Shown in pieces: positions 1 to 4,910 of a stretch of DNA of 5,695 bases (the first letter of the stretch is position 1; each line of letters opens with the position of its first letter). Under the pieces are notes generated by a model. It searched no databases and was not told where the DNA came from. It saw only the letters and a program-made list of their open reading frames with translations. Position numbers and translations under genes: made by a program. Origin of the DNA: an uncultured Eubacteriales bacterium (GTDB lineage: Bacteria; Bacillota; Clostridia; Oscillospirales; Butyricicoccaceae). The stretch lies in contig CAKUPI010000122.1 of NCBI GenBank assembly GCA_934675045.1, positions 1-5,695 on the forward strand, in the 5' to 3' direction.

Positions 1-67
1 GGCCCGCCGCGCGCTCGGCGCCGTCCTGCCCGCCGGGCGCGCCCGGCTTTTGTTTTTTCCGCGCCAT
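1..67 (-). CDS. Start of a downstream gene, probably the partner ABC half-transporter (partial)
   Basis: Only the first 22 codons are inside the window; the gene runs off the left edge. The visible N-terminus is MARKKQKPGAPGGQDGAERA, a basic, Gly/Ala-rich tail with no domain of its own. The ATG (67-65) shares one base with the TGA of the preceding ABC gene (a TGATG junction), and a GGAGG ribosome site lies just inside the end of that gene, so the two are translationally coupled. The upstream product is a half-transporter carrying the degenerate catalytic site, and such genes are normally followed by the gene for the catalytically complete half. Flexible basic or Gly-rich tails are common at the start of these partners. 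The assignment rests on context only; the sequence itself proves just that a gene starts here. Confidence 0.6.
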   Translation of the reverse strand, partial: MARKKQKPGAPGGQDGAERAAG

Positions 68-1773
68 CAGCTCACCTCCTCCATCTGTACGCTCACGATA
101 AACCGGTAGCTTTCGCAGGTGTCCATCAGCTCGTCGTGCGTGCCGTAGCCGACCGCCTTTCCGTCCTCCAGCACCAGAATCTTGTCGGCATTGCGGATGG
201 AGCTGACGCGCTGCGCCACGATAATTTTGGTTGTGTCGGCAAAATCGCGGGCCAGCGCGCGGCGAAGCTCCGCGTCGGTTTTGTAGTCAAGGGCGCTGGA
301 GCTGTCGTCGAGCAGCAGAATATCGGGCGAGGCCGCCATTGCGCGCGCCAGCAGCAGCCTTTGCTTCTGCCCGCCGCTCAGGTTGGCCCCCTTGGGCACC
401 AGCTCGTACTCAAATCCCTCCTCGCGCCCGGCGATAAACTCCGCCTGCGCCGTGCAGGCGGCCGCTTCGATCCGCTCGCGCGACAGCCCGCGGCCGAAGT
501 CGATGTCCTCTGCAATCGACCCGGCATACAGAAAATCGTTCTGGAACACAACGCCGAACATGGTGTGCAGCACCTCGTGGGGGATGCTGCGCACATCGCG
601 GCCGCCGATGCGCACGCTGCCCTTGTCCGGGTCGTAAAACCGCAGCAGCAGGTTGAGAATGGTGCTCTTTCCGCTGCCCGTCGGGCCGATGATGCCCAAG
701 GTTTCGCCCTTGTTCAGCGAAAAGCTGATGTCGGTCAGGTTGTCGCGCATTTTGCCGTAGGAAAAGGTGACGTGGTCAAACGCAATGCAGCTTTCCTCGT
801 CGCGGACGGGCACCGGCTGCGGCTCCATCTGCTTTTCGCTGTTCATCACCTCGGCAATGCGGTTGGCGCTGGCCACGCCCTTGGAGTACATGACAAACAG
901 GCGAGTCACCATCAAAAGCGCGTTGAGAATGATGGTAAAGTAGCTCATAAAGGCGATGATGGCACCCGGGCCGGTGACGCCGGCGTTGACGCGGTAGGCG
1001 CCCACGACAATGACGCAGACCAGGCCGGTGTTGAGCAAAAAGTTCATGACCGGGTTGGTGATGTTCATCAGCGCGGCGGCGCGGCGCTCGCAGCGCACGA
1101 CGTCGGCGTTGGCCTCGTCAAAGCGCTGCTTTTCATAGTCCGACTTGGACAGCGCCTGAATGACGCGAATGCCCGCCATGCTCTCCTGCGCGCGGCGGAG
1201 CATACGGTCAAGCGCCTGCTGCGTTTTTCCGTACAGCGTGACACCGCGTTTCGACACCTGCCGCACAATCACGGCCAGCAGCACCATGACGGCGGCCAGC
1301 ACCATCGTCAGCACCGGGTCCAGCAGCAGGGTGAGCGCCGTGCCGCCCAGCAGCAGAATGGGGGCGCGGATACCCAGCCGCTGCATGCGATCGATCATCT
1401 GATACACATGGTAGGTGTCGGTGGTCAGACGGGCGACCAGCGACGGCGTGGTAAACATGTCCTCCTGCGCGCAGGACAGATGCGCCGTTCGGGTAAACAG
1501 ATCGCGGCGCAGCTGCTGCGTAATGCTGCGCGAAATGCGGGTGGCCATGCGGTTGGCCGTTATGTTGGCGCAAAGGGCCAGCGCGGCGCACAGCACCATG
1601 CCCAGCCCCCAGCAGACAATGCGGCGGACATCGCGCAGCGGCACCAAATCATCCAGAATGACGGACAGCATCCACGGCAGCAGCAGCTCGACGATGGTAC
1701 CGCCGAACTTGATGGTGACCTGCAGCGCCATGCCTTTCAGCCGGGGCCTGATATACGTATAAATCATCTTCAT
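67..1773 (-). CDS. ABC exporter half-transporter (TMD-NBD) with degenerate catalytic site
   Basis: This 568-residue ABC-type multidrug/lipid exporter half-transporter has a six-helix membrane domain (about residues 14-295) followed by a nucleotide-binding domain. Visible motifs are Walker A GPTGSGKST (363-371), Q-loop VVFQND (Gln about 411), signature LSGGQ (465-469), Walker B ILLLDD (485-490), D-loop SALD (493-496) and switch region VAQRVSSI. Two key residues are altered: the catalytic Glu after Walker B is Asp490, and the switch His is Gln521. Heterodimeric exporters such as TM287/288 and BmrCD carry this pattern in one subunit, which binds but barely hydrolyses ATP, so this is inferred to be the non-catalytic half. 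The start is the ATG at 1773, which overlaps the upstream marR stop (ATGA) and is preceded by GGAG; an in-frame start 32 codons earlier would lie inside the regulator gene. The substrate is unknown; co-transcription with a MarR repressor suggests drug or stress efflux. Confidence 0.93.
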   Translation of the reverse strand: MKMIYTYIRPRLKGMALQVTIKFGGTIVELLLPWMLSVILDDLVPLRDVRRIVCWGLGMVLCAALALCANITANRMATRISRSITQQLRRDLFTRTAHLSCAQEDMFTTPSLVARLTTDTYHVYQMIDRMQRLGIRAPILLLGGTALTLLLDPVLTMVLAAVMVLLAVIVRQVSKRGVTLYGKTQQALDRMLRRAQESMAGIRVIQALSKSDYEKQRFDEANADVVRCERRAAALMNITNPVMNFLLNTGLVCVIVVGAYRVNAGVTGPGAIIAFMSYFTIILNALLMVTRLFVMYSKGVASANRIAEVMNSEKQMEPQPVPVRDEESCIAFDHVTFSYGKMRDNLTDISFSLNKGETLGIIGPTGSGKSTILNLLLRFYDPDKGSVRIGGRDVRSIPHEVLHTMFGVVFQNDFLYAGSIAEDIDFGRGLSRERIEAAACTAQAEFIAGREEGFEYELVPKGANLSGGQKQRLLLARAMAASPDILLLDDSSSALDYKTDAELRRALARDFADTTKIIVAQRVSSIRNADKILVLEDGKAVGYGTHDELMDTCESYRFIVSVQMEEVS

Positions 1774-2192
1774 TGCAGCTTCTCCGCACGAGCCGCCAGA
1801 CGCTCCAAAAGCTCTTCCAGCACCTCGATTTCTCTCTCGTCCATCCCCTCGGTCAGCGCGTTGCGCCATGCGCCGAAAACTTCGCGCACGACCGGCAGGG
1901 CCTTCTCCATTTTTTCCGTCGGGTAAACGCAGAGCACACGCCTGTCATTGGGACTGCGCGTGCGGGTGATGAATCCGTTTTCCTCCAGCAGCGCCAGCTG
2001 CCGCGTCACGCTGCTGCGGTTGACGCGCAGGCTCTGCGCCAGCTCATCCTGCGCAATGCCGGGCATGCGGCAGATGCGCGTGACATAGGGCGCCTGATAG
2101 CCGCTGATGCCGATGTGCTCCAGCTTCGCGTCGCGGTAAAGCGATGCACACCGCGCAATCAGCCCGATGTTCCACATGAGGTTGCCTTTCAT
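1770..2192 (-). CDS. MarR-family transcriptional regulator
   Basis: This 140-residue protein has the usual MarR length. The winged helix-turn-helix covers about residues 46-92: IAQDELAQSLRVNRSSVTRQ is the helix-turn-helix core, followed by LEENGFITR and a wing containing the family-typical PNDRR (81-85). The flanking N- and C-terminal helices form the dimer interface in this family. The start at 2192 has GGAGG seven bases upstream; a Met at codon 6 is an alternative with poorer spacing. The gene is first in the operon, and its TGA overlaps the ATG of the ABC subunit by four bases. A near-perfect palindrome (2211-2224) sits at the predicted transcription start of a consensus promoter, so autorepression with relief by a ligand, possibly a substrate of the exporter, is the likely mode. 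The family call is firm; the ligand cannot be read from the sequence. Confidence 0.94.
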   Translation of the reverse strand: MKGNLMWNIGLIARCASLYRDAKLEHIGISGYQAPYVTRICRMPGIAQDELAQSLRVNRSSVTRQLALLEENGFITRTRSPNDRRVLCVYPTEKMEKALPVVREVFGAWRNALTEGMDEREIEVLEELLERLAARAEKLQ

Positions 2193-2210
2193 CTTCTCTC
2201 GCCTCCAATC

Positions 2211-2224
2211 GTTGCGTATGCAAC
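2211..2224. promoter_or_regulatory. Probable MarR operator
   Basis: GTTGCGTATGCAAC is an inverted repeat with perfect five-base arms (GTTGC/GCAAC) and 12 of 14 positions symmetric. TTGC-N4-GCAA-like palindromes are a common MarR-family operator form. It covers the predicted transcription start and the leader between the -10 box and the ribosome site of the marR gene, a position from which a bound dimer would block initiation. Binding is inferred, not shown. Confidence 0.75.
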
Positions 2225-2230
2225 AATTAA

Positions 2231-2259
2231 ATTATAGCGCCTTGTCACTCCTTTGTCAA
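2231..2259 (-). promoter_or_regulatory. Perfect-consensus sigma-A promoter of the marR-ABC operon
   Basis: On the minus strand TTGACA (2259-2254) is followed by a 17-bp spacer and TATAAT (2236-2231), so all 12 consensus positions match. The predicted start is about 2224, giving a leader of roughly 32 bases before the marR ATG. Such a strong promoter fits an operon normally held off by its own repressor. Confidence 0.93.
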
Positions 2260-2368
2260 GCCGGAGCAAAGGACCGGTTGAAAGCCCCCCCTGTGCGTAA
2301 AAGATCCCTGTTCTGTATCGGAAAAAGCCCGCTTTTGGCGGCCCGAAAGCCCGGCAGCCGTGTTTGTC
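2260..2368. other. Intergenic spacer with no recognised gene
   Basis: This stretch lies between the marR promoter and the start of the repeat array. It has runs of C and A and a short CCGC/GCGG inverted repeat around 2330, but no start codon with a ribosome site and no convincing RNA gene. Long open frames on both strands pass through it into the array; they lack initiation signals and cross the promoter, so I do not call them. Confidence 0.5.
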
Positions 2369-2575
2369 TTGCTTGCGCCCGTGCTTGCCCATTTTGCTCT
2401 GTGCTTGCCTGTATTTGCCTGTTTTTGCCCCGCGTTTGCCTTGCTTTCGCCGTGCTTGCCCGCATTTACTCTATGCTTGCCTGTATTTTCCCCGCGACCG
2501 CCCCGCGTTTGCCTTGCTTTCGCCGTGCTTGCCCGCATTTGCTCTGTGCTTGCCTGTATTTGCCTTGCGTTTGCC
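2369..2575. repeat. Helically phased TTGC array in ~72-bp higher-order tandem units
   Basis: On the plus strand TTGC, or one-base variants of it, recurs at 2405, 2415, 2425, 2436, (2446), 2456, (2466), 2477, (2487), 2509, (2519), 2529, 2539, 2550, 2560 and 2571; brackets mark variants such as TTCGC, TTAC or TTTC. The mean step is about 10.4 bp, one DNA turn. Above this is a longer unit: 2428-2490 and 2501-2563 match at 60 of 63 positions at an offset of 73 bp, and a third, weaker copy of part of the unit begins near 2381. Neither 73 nor 10.4 is a multiple of three, so this is not a coding repeat. The plus strand is pyrimidine-rich. It lies between the tRNA terminator and the marR operon promoter; its function is unknown. 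Confidence 0.85.
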
Positions 2576-2606
2576 CCGCTTTCACCCGTGATTGTCCTGA
2601 AAGCAC

Positions 2607-2646
2607 AAAAAAGCCTCTTCCGTCCGACAAGGACGAAAGAGGCTTT
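2607..2646 (-). terminator. Intrinsic terminator of the tRNA operon
   Basis: Read on the minus strand, the 16-base arms 2646-2631 and 2625-2610 pair fully, with one G-U, around a five-base loop. The stem includes GCCTCTT/AAGAGGC and leads into a run of six U (2612-2607, the first three within the stem). It begins eight bases after the CCA end of tRNA-Cys. The plus-strand reading lacks a comparable U run, so it is directional. Confidence 0.93.
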
Positions 2647-2653
2647 GTTCATA

Positions 2654-2728
2654 TGGAGGCGCCACCCAGATTTGAACTGGGGAATCAGGGTTTTGCAGAC
2701 CCGTGCCTTACCACTTGGCTATGGCGCC
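2654..2728 (-). tRNA. trnC: tRNA-Cys (GCA)
   Basis: A cloverleaf can be folded: acceptor GGCGCCA/TGGCGCC, T-arm CCCAG-TTCAAAT-CTGGG, and anticodon loop CTGCAAA with GCA at 2696-2694. The discriminator base is U, as required for tRNA-Cys, and the CCA end is encoded (2656-2654). Its length is 75 bases with CCA. The first anticodon-stem pair is a C-U mismatch. It is the last gene of the five-tRNA operon, followed directly by the terminator. Confidence 0.96.
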
Positions 2729-2736
2729 ATAGAAGA

Positions 2737-2770
2737 TGACAGGAGCTTTTAACGCTAAAAACTCCTGTCA
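2737..2770 (-). other. Hairpin in the tRNA-Gly/tRNA-Cys spacer
   Basis: TGACAGGAG (2737-2745) and CTCCTGTCA (2762-2770) are a perfect nine-base inverted repeat. After one C/A mismatch the stem continues with TTTT/AAAA, closing on a six-base loop. No U run follows on either strand, so it is not a standard terminator; a processing or 3'-trimming signal within the polycistronic tRNA transcript is the likelier role (inference). Confidence 0.75.
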
Positions 2771-2776
2771 GAAAAC

Positions 2777-2852
2777 TGGAGCGGATGACGAGGCTCGAAC
2801 TCGCTACCTCCACCTTGGCAAGGTGGCGCTCTACCAGATGAGCTACATCCGC
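2777..2852 (-). tRNA. trnG: tRNA-Gly (GCC)
   Basis: The acceptor stem is GCGGATG/CATCCGC, the T-loop is TTCGAGC, and the anticodon stem-loop is CCACC-TTGCCAA-GGTGG with anticodon GCC at 2819-2817. The discriminator is U and the CCA end is encoded (2779-2777), giving 76 bases. Only three bases separate it from tRNA-Phe upstream, so the two are processed from one transcript. Confidence 0.97.
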
Positions 2853-2855
2853 AGG

Positions 2856-2931
<76 letters not shown>

Positions 2932-2935
2932 ATAA

Positions 2936-3012
2936 TGGCGACCGTGAACGGGCTCGAACCGTCGACCTCTAGCGTGACAGGCTAGCGTTCTAACCAACTG
3001 AACTACACGGCC
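2936..3012 (-). tRNA. trnD: tRNA-Asp (GTC)
   Basis: The acceptor is GGCCGTG/CACGGTC (one G-U pair), the D-arm contains AGTTCAGTTGGTTAGAAC, and the anticodon loop is CTGTCAC with GUC at 2978-2976. The discriminator is G, an identity base for tRNA-Asp, and CCA is encoded (2938-2936). Length is 77 bases. A 56-base spacer with a small hairpin separates it from tRNA-Trp. Confidence 0.96.
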
Positions 3013-3042
3013 ATGAGGAGGAAAGAACCCCCGGTCTCTATC

Positions 3043-3063
3043 AAAACCTCATCAGAGGATTTT
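3043..3063 (-). other. Small hairpin in the tRNA-Trp/tRNA-Asp spacer
   Basis: On the minus strand AAAA-T-CCTC, loop TGAT, GAGG-TTTT forms a short stem with one bulged T and four trailing U. It resembles a weak terminator, but three more tRNA genes follow, so it is more likely a processing or partial attenuation element. The stem is short and the call is tentative. Confidence 0.45.
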
Positions 3064-3068
3064 AACAG

Positions 3069-3144
3069 TGGCAGGGGCAGAAGGAATCGAACCCTCGGCA
3101 CGCGGTTTTGGAGACCGCTGCTCTACCGGCTGAGCTATACCCCT
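3069..3144 (-). tRNA. trnW: tRNA-Trp (CCA)
   Basis: The acceptor is AGGGGTA/TGCCCCT, and the anticodon stem-loop is GCGGT-CTCCAAA-ACCGC with anticodon CCA at 3111-3109. The discriminator is G, as in bacterial tRNA-Trp, and CCA is encoded (3071-3069). Length is 76 bases. It is the first gene of the operon, starting about nine bases after the predicted transcription start. Confidence 0.97.
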
Positions 3145-3159
3145 GTATGACGCTTGATC

Positions 3160-3189
3160 ATTATACAACACAACAGGGTGATTTGTAAA
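3160..3189 (-). promoter_or_regulatory. Promoter of the tRNA operon
   Basis: On the minus strand TTTACA (3189-3184, five of six consensus bases), an 18-bp spacer and a perfect TATAAT (3165-3160) predict a start near 3153. No discriminator-level detail can be tested here. An A-rich block lies directly upstream. Confidence 0.88.
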
Positions 3190-3240
3190 GCCCTAAAAGT
3201 GATTTTTTTTGAAAAAGATTTTATTTTCGGTTTTTTTGCA
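3190..3240 (-). promoter_or_regulatory. A-tract block upstream of the tRNA promoter (candidate UP element)
   Basis: Reading the minus strand, an eight-base A run (3210-3203) falls at about -50 to -57, the place of the distal UP-element subsite bound by the alpha C-terminal domain of RNA polymerase. More A and T runs lie further upstream (3237-3231, 3227-3224, 3216-3212). UP elements are typical of stable-RNA promoters; function here is inferred. Confidence 0.5.
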
Positions 3241-3289
3241 AAAAAGCAAAATAAACTCCCCGCAAAGCGGAAAACCTTACGGGGAGTTT
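3241..3289 (-). terminator. Intrinsic terminator after the small membrane-protein gene
   Basis: Arms AAACTCCCCG (3253-3262) and CGGGGAGTTT (3280-3289) pair over ten bases around a 17-base loop. On the minus strand the stem is followed by AUUUUGCUUUUUU. It starts 11 bases after the stop codon of the small gene and separates it from the tRNA promoter. Confidence 0.85.
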
Positions 3290-3300
3290 GGCGGTGACGT

Positions 3301-3438
3301 TCAGTCGGCGAAATCCTCTTCGTTTTCCTCTTTGCAGCAGGGGCAATATTGGGGGTTGACCTTGAAGAAGTAAAAAACGAAAACGAGGAAGGCGGAAACG
3401 ACAGACAATGCCGCGAGCCAGCCCAACAGCTTTTTCAT
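3301..3438 (-). CDS. Small single-span membrane protein with CPCC motif
   Basis: This 45-residue protein has three parts: a short basic start (MKKLLGW), a hydrophobic helix (about residues 8-25, rich in Val/Phe/Ala), and a tail containing YCPCC (31-35) followed by an acidic end EENEEDFAD. The three closely spaced cysteines could bind metal or take part in disulfide exchange, but nothing here proves it. The basic N-terminus suggests N-in topology with the Cys/acidic tail outside, or alternatively an uncleaved signal anchor. The start at 3438 is supported by AAGGAG eight bases upstream; a longer reading beginning at 3498 would start inside the promoter. The gene has its own promoter (3470-3498) and terminator, so it is probably a real gene. 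I do not recognise the family and give no function. Confidence 0.8.
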   Translation of the reverse strand: MKKLLGWLAALSVVSAFLVFVFYFFKVNPQYCPCCKEENEEDFAD

Positions 3439-3469
3439 AAAAGTATCTCCTTCCGTCATATAATATGAT

Positions 3470-3498
3470 AGTATATCACAAAAACATCGAAATAGCAA
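3470..3498 (-). promoter_or_regulatory. Promoter of the small CPCC membrane-protein gene
   Basis: On the minus strand TTGCTA (3498-3493), a 17-bp spacer and TATACT (3475-3470) with an upstream TGA (extended -10, TGATATACT) predict a start near 3463 and a leader of about 25 bases. No clear terminator separates the dihydroorotase-like gene upstream, so read-through may also supply this gene. Confidence 0.75.
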
Positions 3499-3522
3499 AA
3501 CTTTTTTGCCCAGATGGCCGCG

Positions 3523-4791
3523 TTATTTCAAAGCGCCCTTTTCCACGATGACGCGGCCGGCCTTGACGGTGTACAGAACCCTGCCGCGCAGTGTTTTGCC
3601 CTCGAAGGGGGTGTTCTGGCCGCGGGAAACAAAGCGGCGGCCGGAGCAGACCCATTCGGCGTCGGGGTCAAAGAGGACAAAGTCGGCGTCGTACCCGGCG
3701 GCGAGCCGCCCGGTCTTGAGGCCCAGCAGGGAAGCCGGTGCGGCCGACAGGCGGTCAAGCACCCCGGCCAGCGGCATTTCGCCCGTGTGGTACAGGGCGG
3801 TCAGGCAGACCGGCAGGGCGGTTTCCAAAGAGGAGGCGCCGCAGGCGGCCGACAGCAGGGAGCGGTTTTTGTCGGCGGCCGTCAGGGGGGTGTGGCCGGA
3901 GGCGACGCAGTCGATGACGCCGCTTTTGAGCCCGTCGCGCAGCGCGCGGACGTCCTCGGGGTTGCCGAGGGGCGGGTCGAGCTTGCAGAGGGGGCTGAAC
4001 GAGCGCAGCTCAGACGAGGTGAGGGCCAGATAATGCGGCTCGGTCGAGCAGGTCACGGGCAGGCCGTGCGCCTTGGCCTCGGCGATCAGGCTGACGGTGG
4101 CCGCCGTGCTGACGTGGGCCAGATGCACGGGCGCGCCCGACTCGCGGCACAGCACAAGGTCGCGCGCCGCCATGACGGCTTCGGCTGAGGCGGGAATGCC
4201 CTGCACCTCCATCATGCGGGAAAAGGCGCCCTCGCGGATGTAGCCCTCGCCGCACAGCCGCTTTTCGCGGCAGCGCGACAGGAGAAAGGCGCTGTGCTTT
4301 TTGGCGCGGAAGAGCGCGTCGCGCATCAGCAGGGGGTCGTCGATGCCCTCCTCGTTGTAAAAGGCGCGCGCGCCCGCCAGCTTGAGGTCGCCGTAGTGCA
4401 GAAGCTCGCGCCCGTCGGCCGTCAGCCGCGCCGCGGGCAGAAGATCACAGCTGGCATACTGCGCGCGCTCGATAAAATCGGTGATGTCCTGCGGCGTACA
4501 CGCGCCGAAGTGGGCGCACACCGCGGTGTACCCGCCGGCGGCCGCCGCGCGCGACAGGCTGATGGCGCTTTCGTGCCCCTGCGCCGACGGCTCGGTAACG
4601 CGGGCGTACAGGTCGACAAGCCCGGGGGCGAGGCAAAGCCCGCCGGCGTCAATGCGGGGGAAGTCACCGGCGCCCCTGCCGGCGTCCGGGCCGATGGCGG
4701 CGATGCGTCCGTCCTCGACGCGCACGTCGCCCGGGCCGTCAAGGCCGTCGCGCAGGCTGAGCAACCGGGCGTTTTGAATGAGCAGTTTCAT
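3523..4791 (-). CDS. pyrC-like: Dihydroorotase-family protein (PyrC-like), probable catalytically dead pseudoenzyme
   Basis: At 422 residues it has the normal length and domain order of a class I dihydroorotase (amidohydrolase fold, cyclisation of carbamoyl-aspartate in pyrimidine synthesis). Family landmarks are clear: APGLVD (55-60), AAAAGGYTAV (82-91), HLAHVST (223-229), LPVTCSTEPHYL (244-255), KLDPPL (270-275) and NTPFEG (393-398). The active site is not preserved. The metal-binding HxH after PGLVD is Tyr62-Ala-Arg64; the bridging DDG region is EEG (147-149); the HCE histidine is Arg173; the ATDHAPH motif is ASGHTPL, with the catalytic Asp as Gly299 and the last His as Leu303. The substrate-binding FREP arginine is Thr66 and the MPNT asparagine is lost. 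Only His226 of the metal histidines remains. The frame is intact, so this is a maintained protein, not decay. An inactive structural partner, like PyrC'/PyrX of pseudomonads with aspartate transcarbamoylase, is the best analogy; a new activity is also possible. Confidence 0.9.
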   Translation of the reverse strand: MKLLIQNARLLSLRDGLDGPGDVRVEDGRIAAIGPDAGRGAGDFPRIDAGGLCLAPGLVDLYARVTEPSAQGHESAISLSRAAAAGGYTAVCAHFGACTPQDITDFIERAQYASCDLLPAARLTADGRELLHYGDLKLAGARAFYNEEGIDDPLLMRDALFRAKKHSAFLLSRCREKRLCGEGYIREGAFSRMMEVQGIPASAEAVMAARDLVLCRESGAPVHLAHVSTAATVSLIAEAKAHGLPVTCSTEPHYLALTSSELRSFSPLCKLDPPLGNPEDVRALRDGLKSGVIDCVASGHTPLTAADKNRSLLSAACGASSLETALPVCLTALYHTGEMPLAGVLDRLSAAPASLLGLKTGRLAAGYDADFVLFDPDAEWVCSGRRFVSRGQNTPFEGKTLRGRVLYTVKAGRVIVEKGALK

Positions 4792-4796
4792 AAGCA

Positions 4797-4802
4797 CACC
4801 TC
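4797..4802 (-). promoter_or_regulatory. Ribosome binding site fixing the start of the dihydroorotase-like gene
   Basis: GAGGTG on the minus strand ends five bases before the ATG at 4791. An in-frame GTG at 4797 lies inside this site and cannot use it, so the ATG two codons later is the better start. Confidence 0.75.
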
Positions 4803-4826
4803 GCTGTTCACTGAAATGATAAGGAA

Positions 4827-4856
4827 GCGGCGCGGTTTGCGCACGTGCAGCGCCGC
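4827..4856 (-). other. GC-rich hairpin in the leader of the dihydroorotase-like gene
   Basis: Perfect seven-base arms GCGGCGC (4827-4833) and GCGCCGC (4850-4856) enclose 16 bases that include the 8-bp palindrome GCACGTGC (4841-4848). It lies within the predicted 74-base leader. It has no U run and no recognisable PyrR-binding consensus, so a regulatory role is only possible. Confidence 0.5.
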
Positions 4857-4871
4857 GGATGGGACAATTTC

Positions 4872-4900
4872 AGTATATCATACCGCCGGGAAGGGCGCAA
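4872..4900 (-). promoter_or_regulatory. Promoter of the dihydroorotase-like gene
   Basis: On the minus strand TTGCGC (4900-4895), a 17-bp spacer and TATACT (4877-4872) with TGA before it (extended -10, TGATATACT) predict a start near 4865. The -35 is weak (three of six), but the extended -10 is the same as in the small CPCC gene promoter. Confidence 0.7.
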
Positions 4901-4910
4901 TTCCCCTCGG

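Noticed and set aside
1774..1869. Extra 32 N-terminal codons for the ABC subunit
   Set aside because: They lie inside the marR gene, encode an Arg/Gly-rich stretch unlike an exporter N-terminus, and the ATG at 1773 has a ribosome site and an ATGA overlap.
136..1926. 596-codon open frame on the plus strand opposite the ABC and marR genes
   Set aside because: It is a mirror of GC-rich coding DNA. Its translation is His/Gln/Ala-rich with no domain, while the minus strand has complete ABC and MarR motifs.
2369..2575. CRISPR array
   Set aside because: There are no constant repeats of 24-40 bases separated by unique spacers of even size. Units are about 10 bp and degenerate, and no cas gene is present.
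2245..2652. Long open frame on the minus strand with a repetitive Lys/Ala/Gly/Asn-rich translation
   Set aside because: It has no ribosome site, begins at the end of tRNA-Cys, runs through the tRNA terminator and ends inside the marR promoter. The underlying repeat has 10.4- and 73-bp periods, neither of which keeps a reading frame.
2167..2752. Plus-strand open frames with Cys/Leu/Pro-rich repetitive translations
   Set aside because: They cover the marR start, its promoter, the repeat array and part of the tRNA operon in the wrong direction, and no ribosome site is visible. They are by-products of the pyrimidine-rich repeat.
3514..4188. Plus-strand open frames opposite the dihydroorotase-like gene
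   Set aside because: They are shadows of GC-rich coding sequence with low-complexity Gly/Ala/Arg translations and no start signals.
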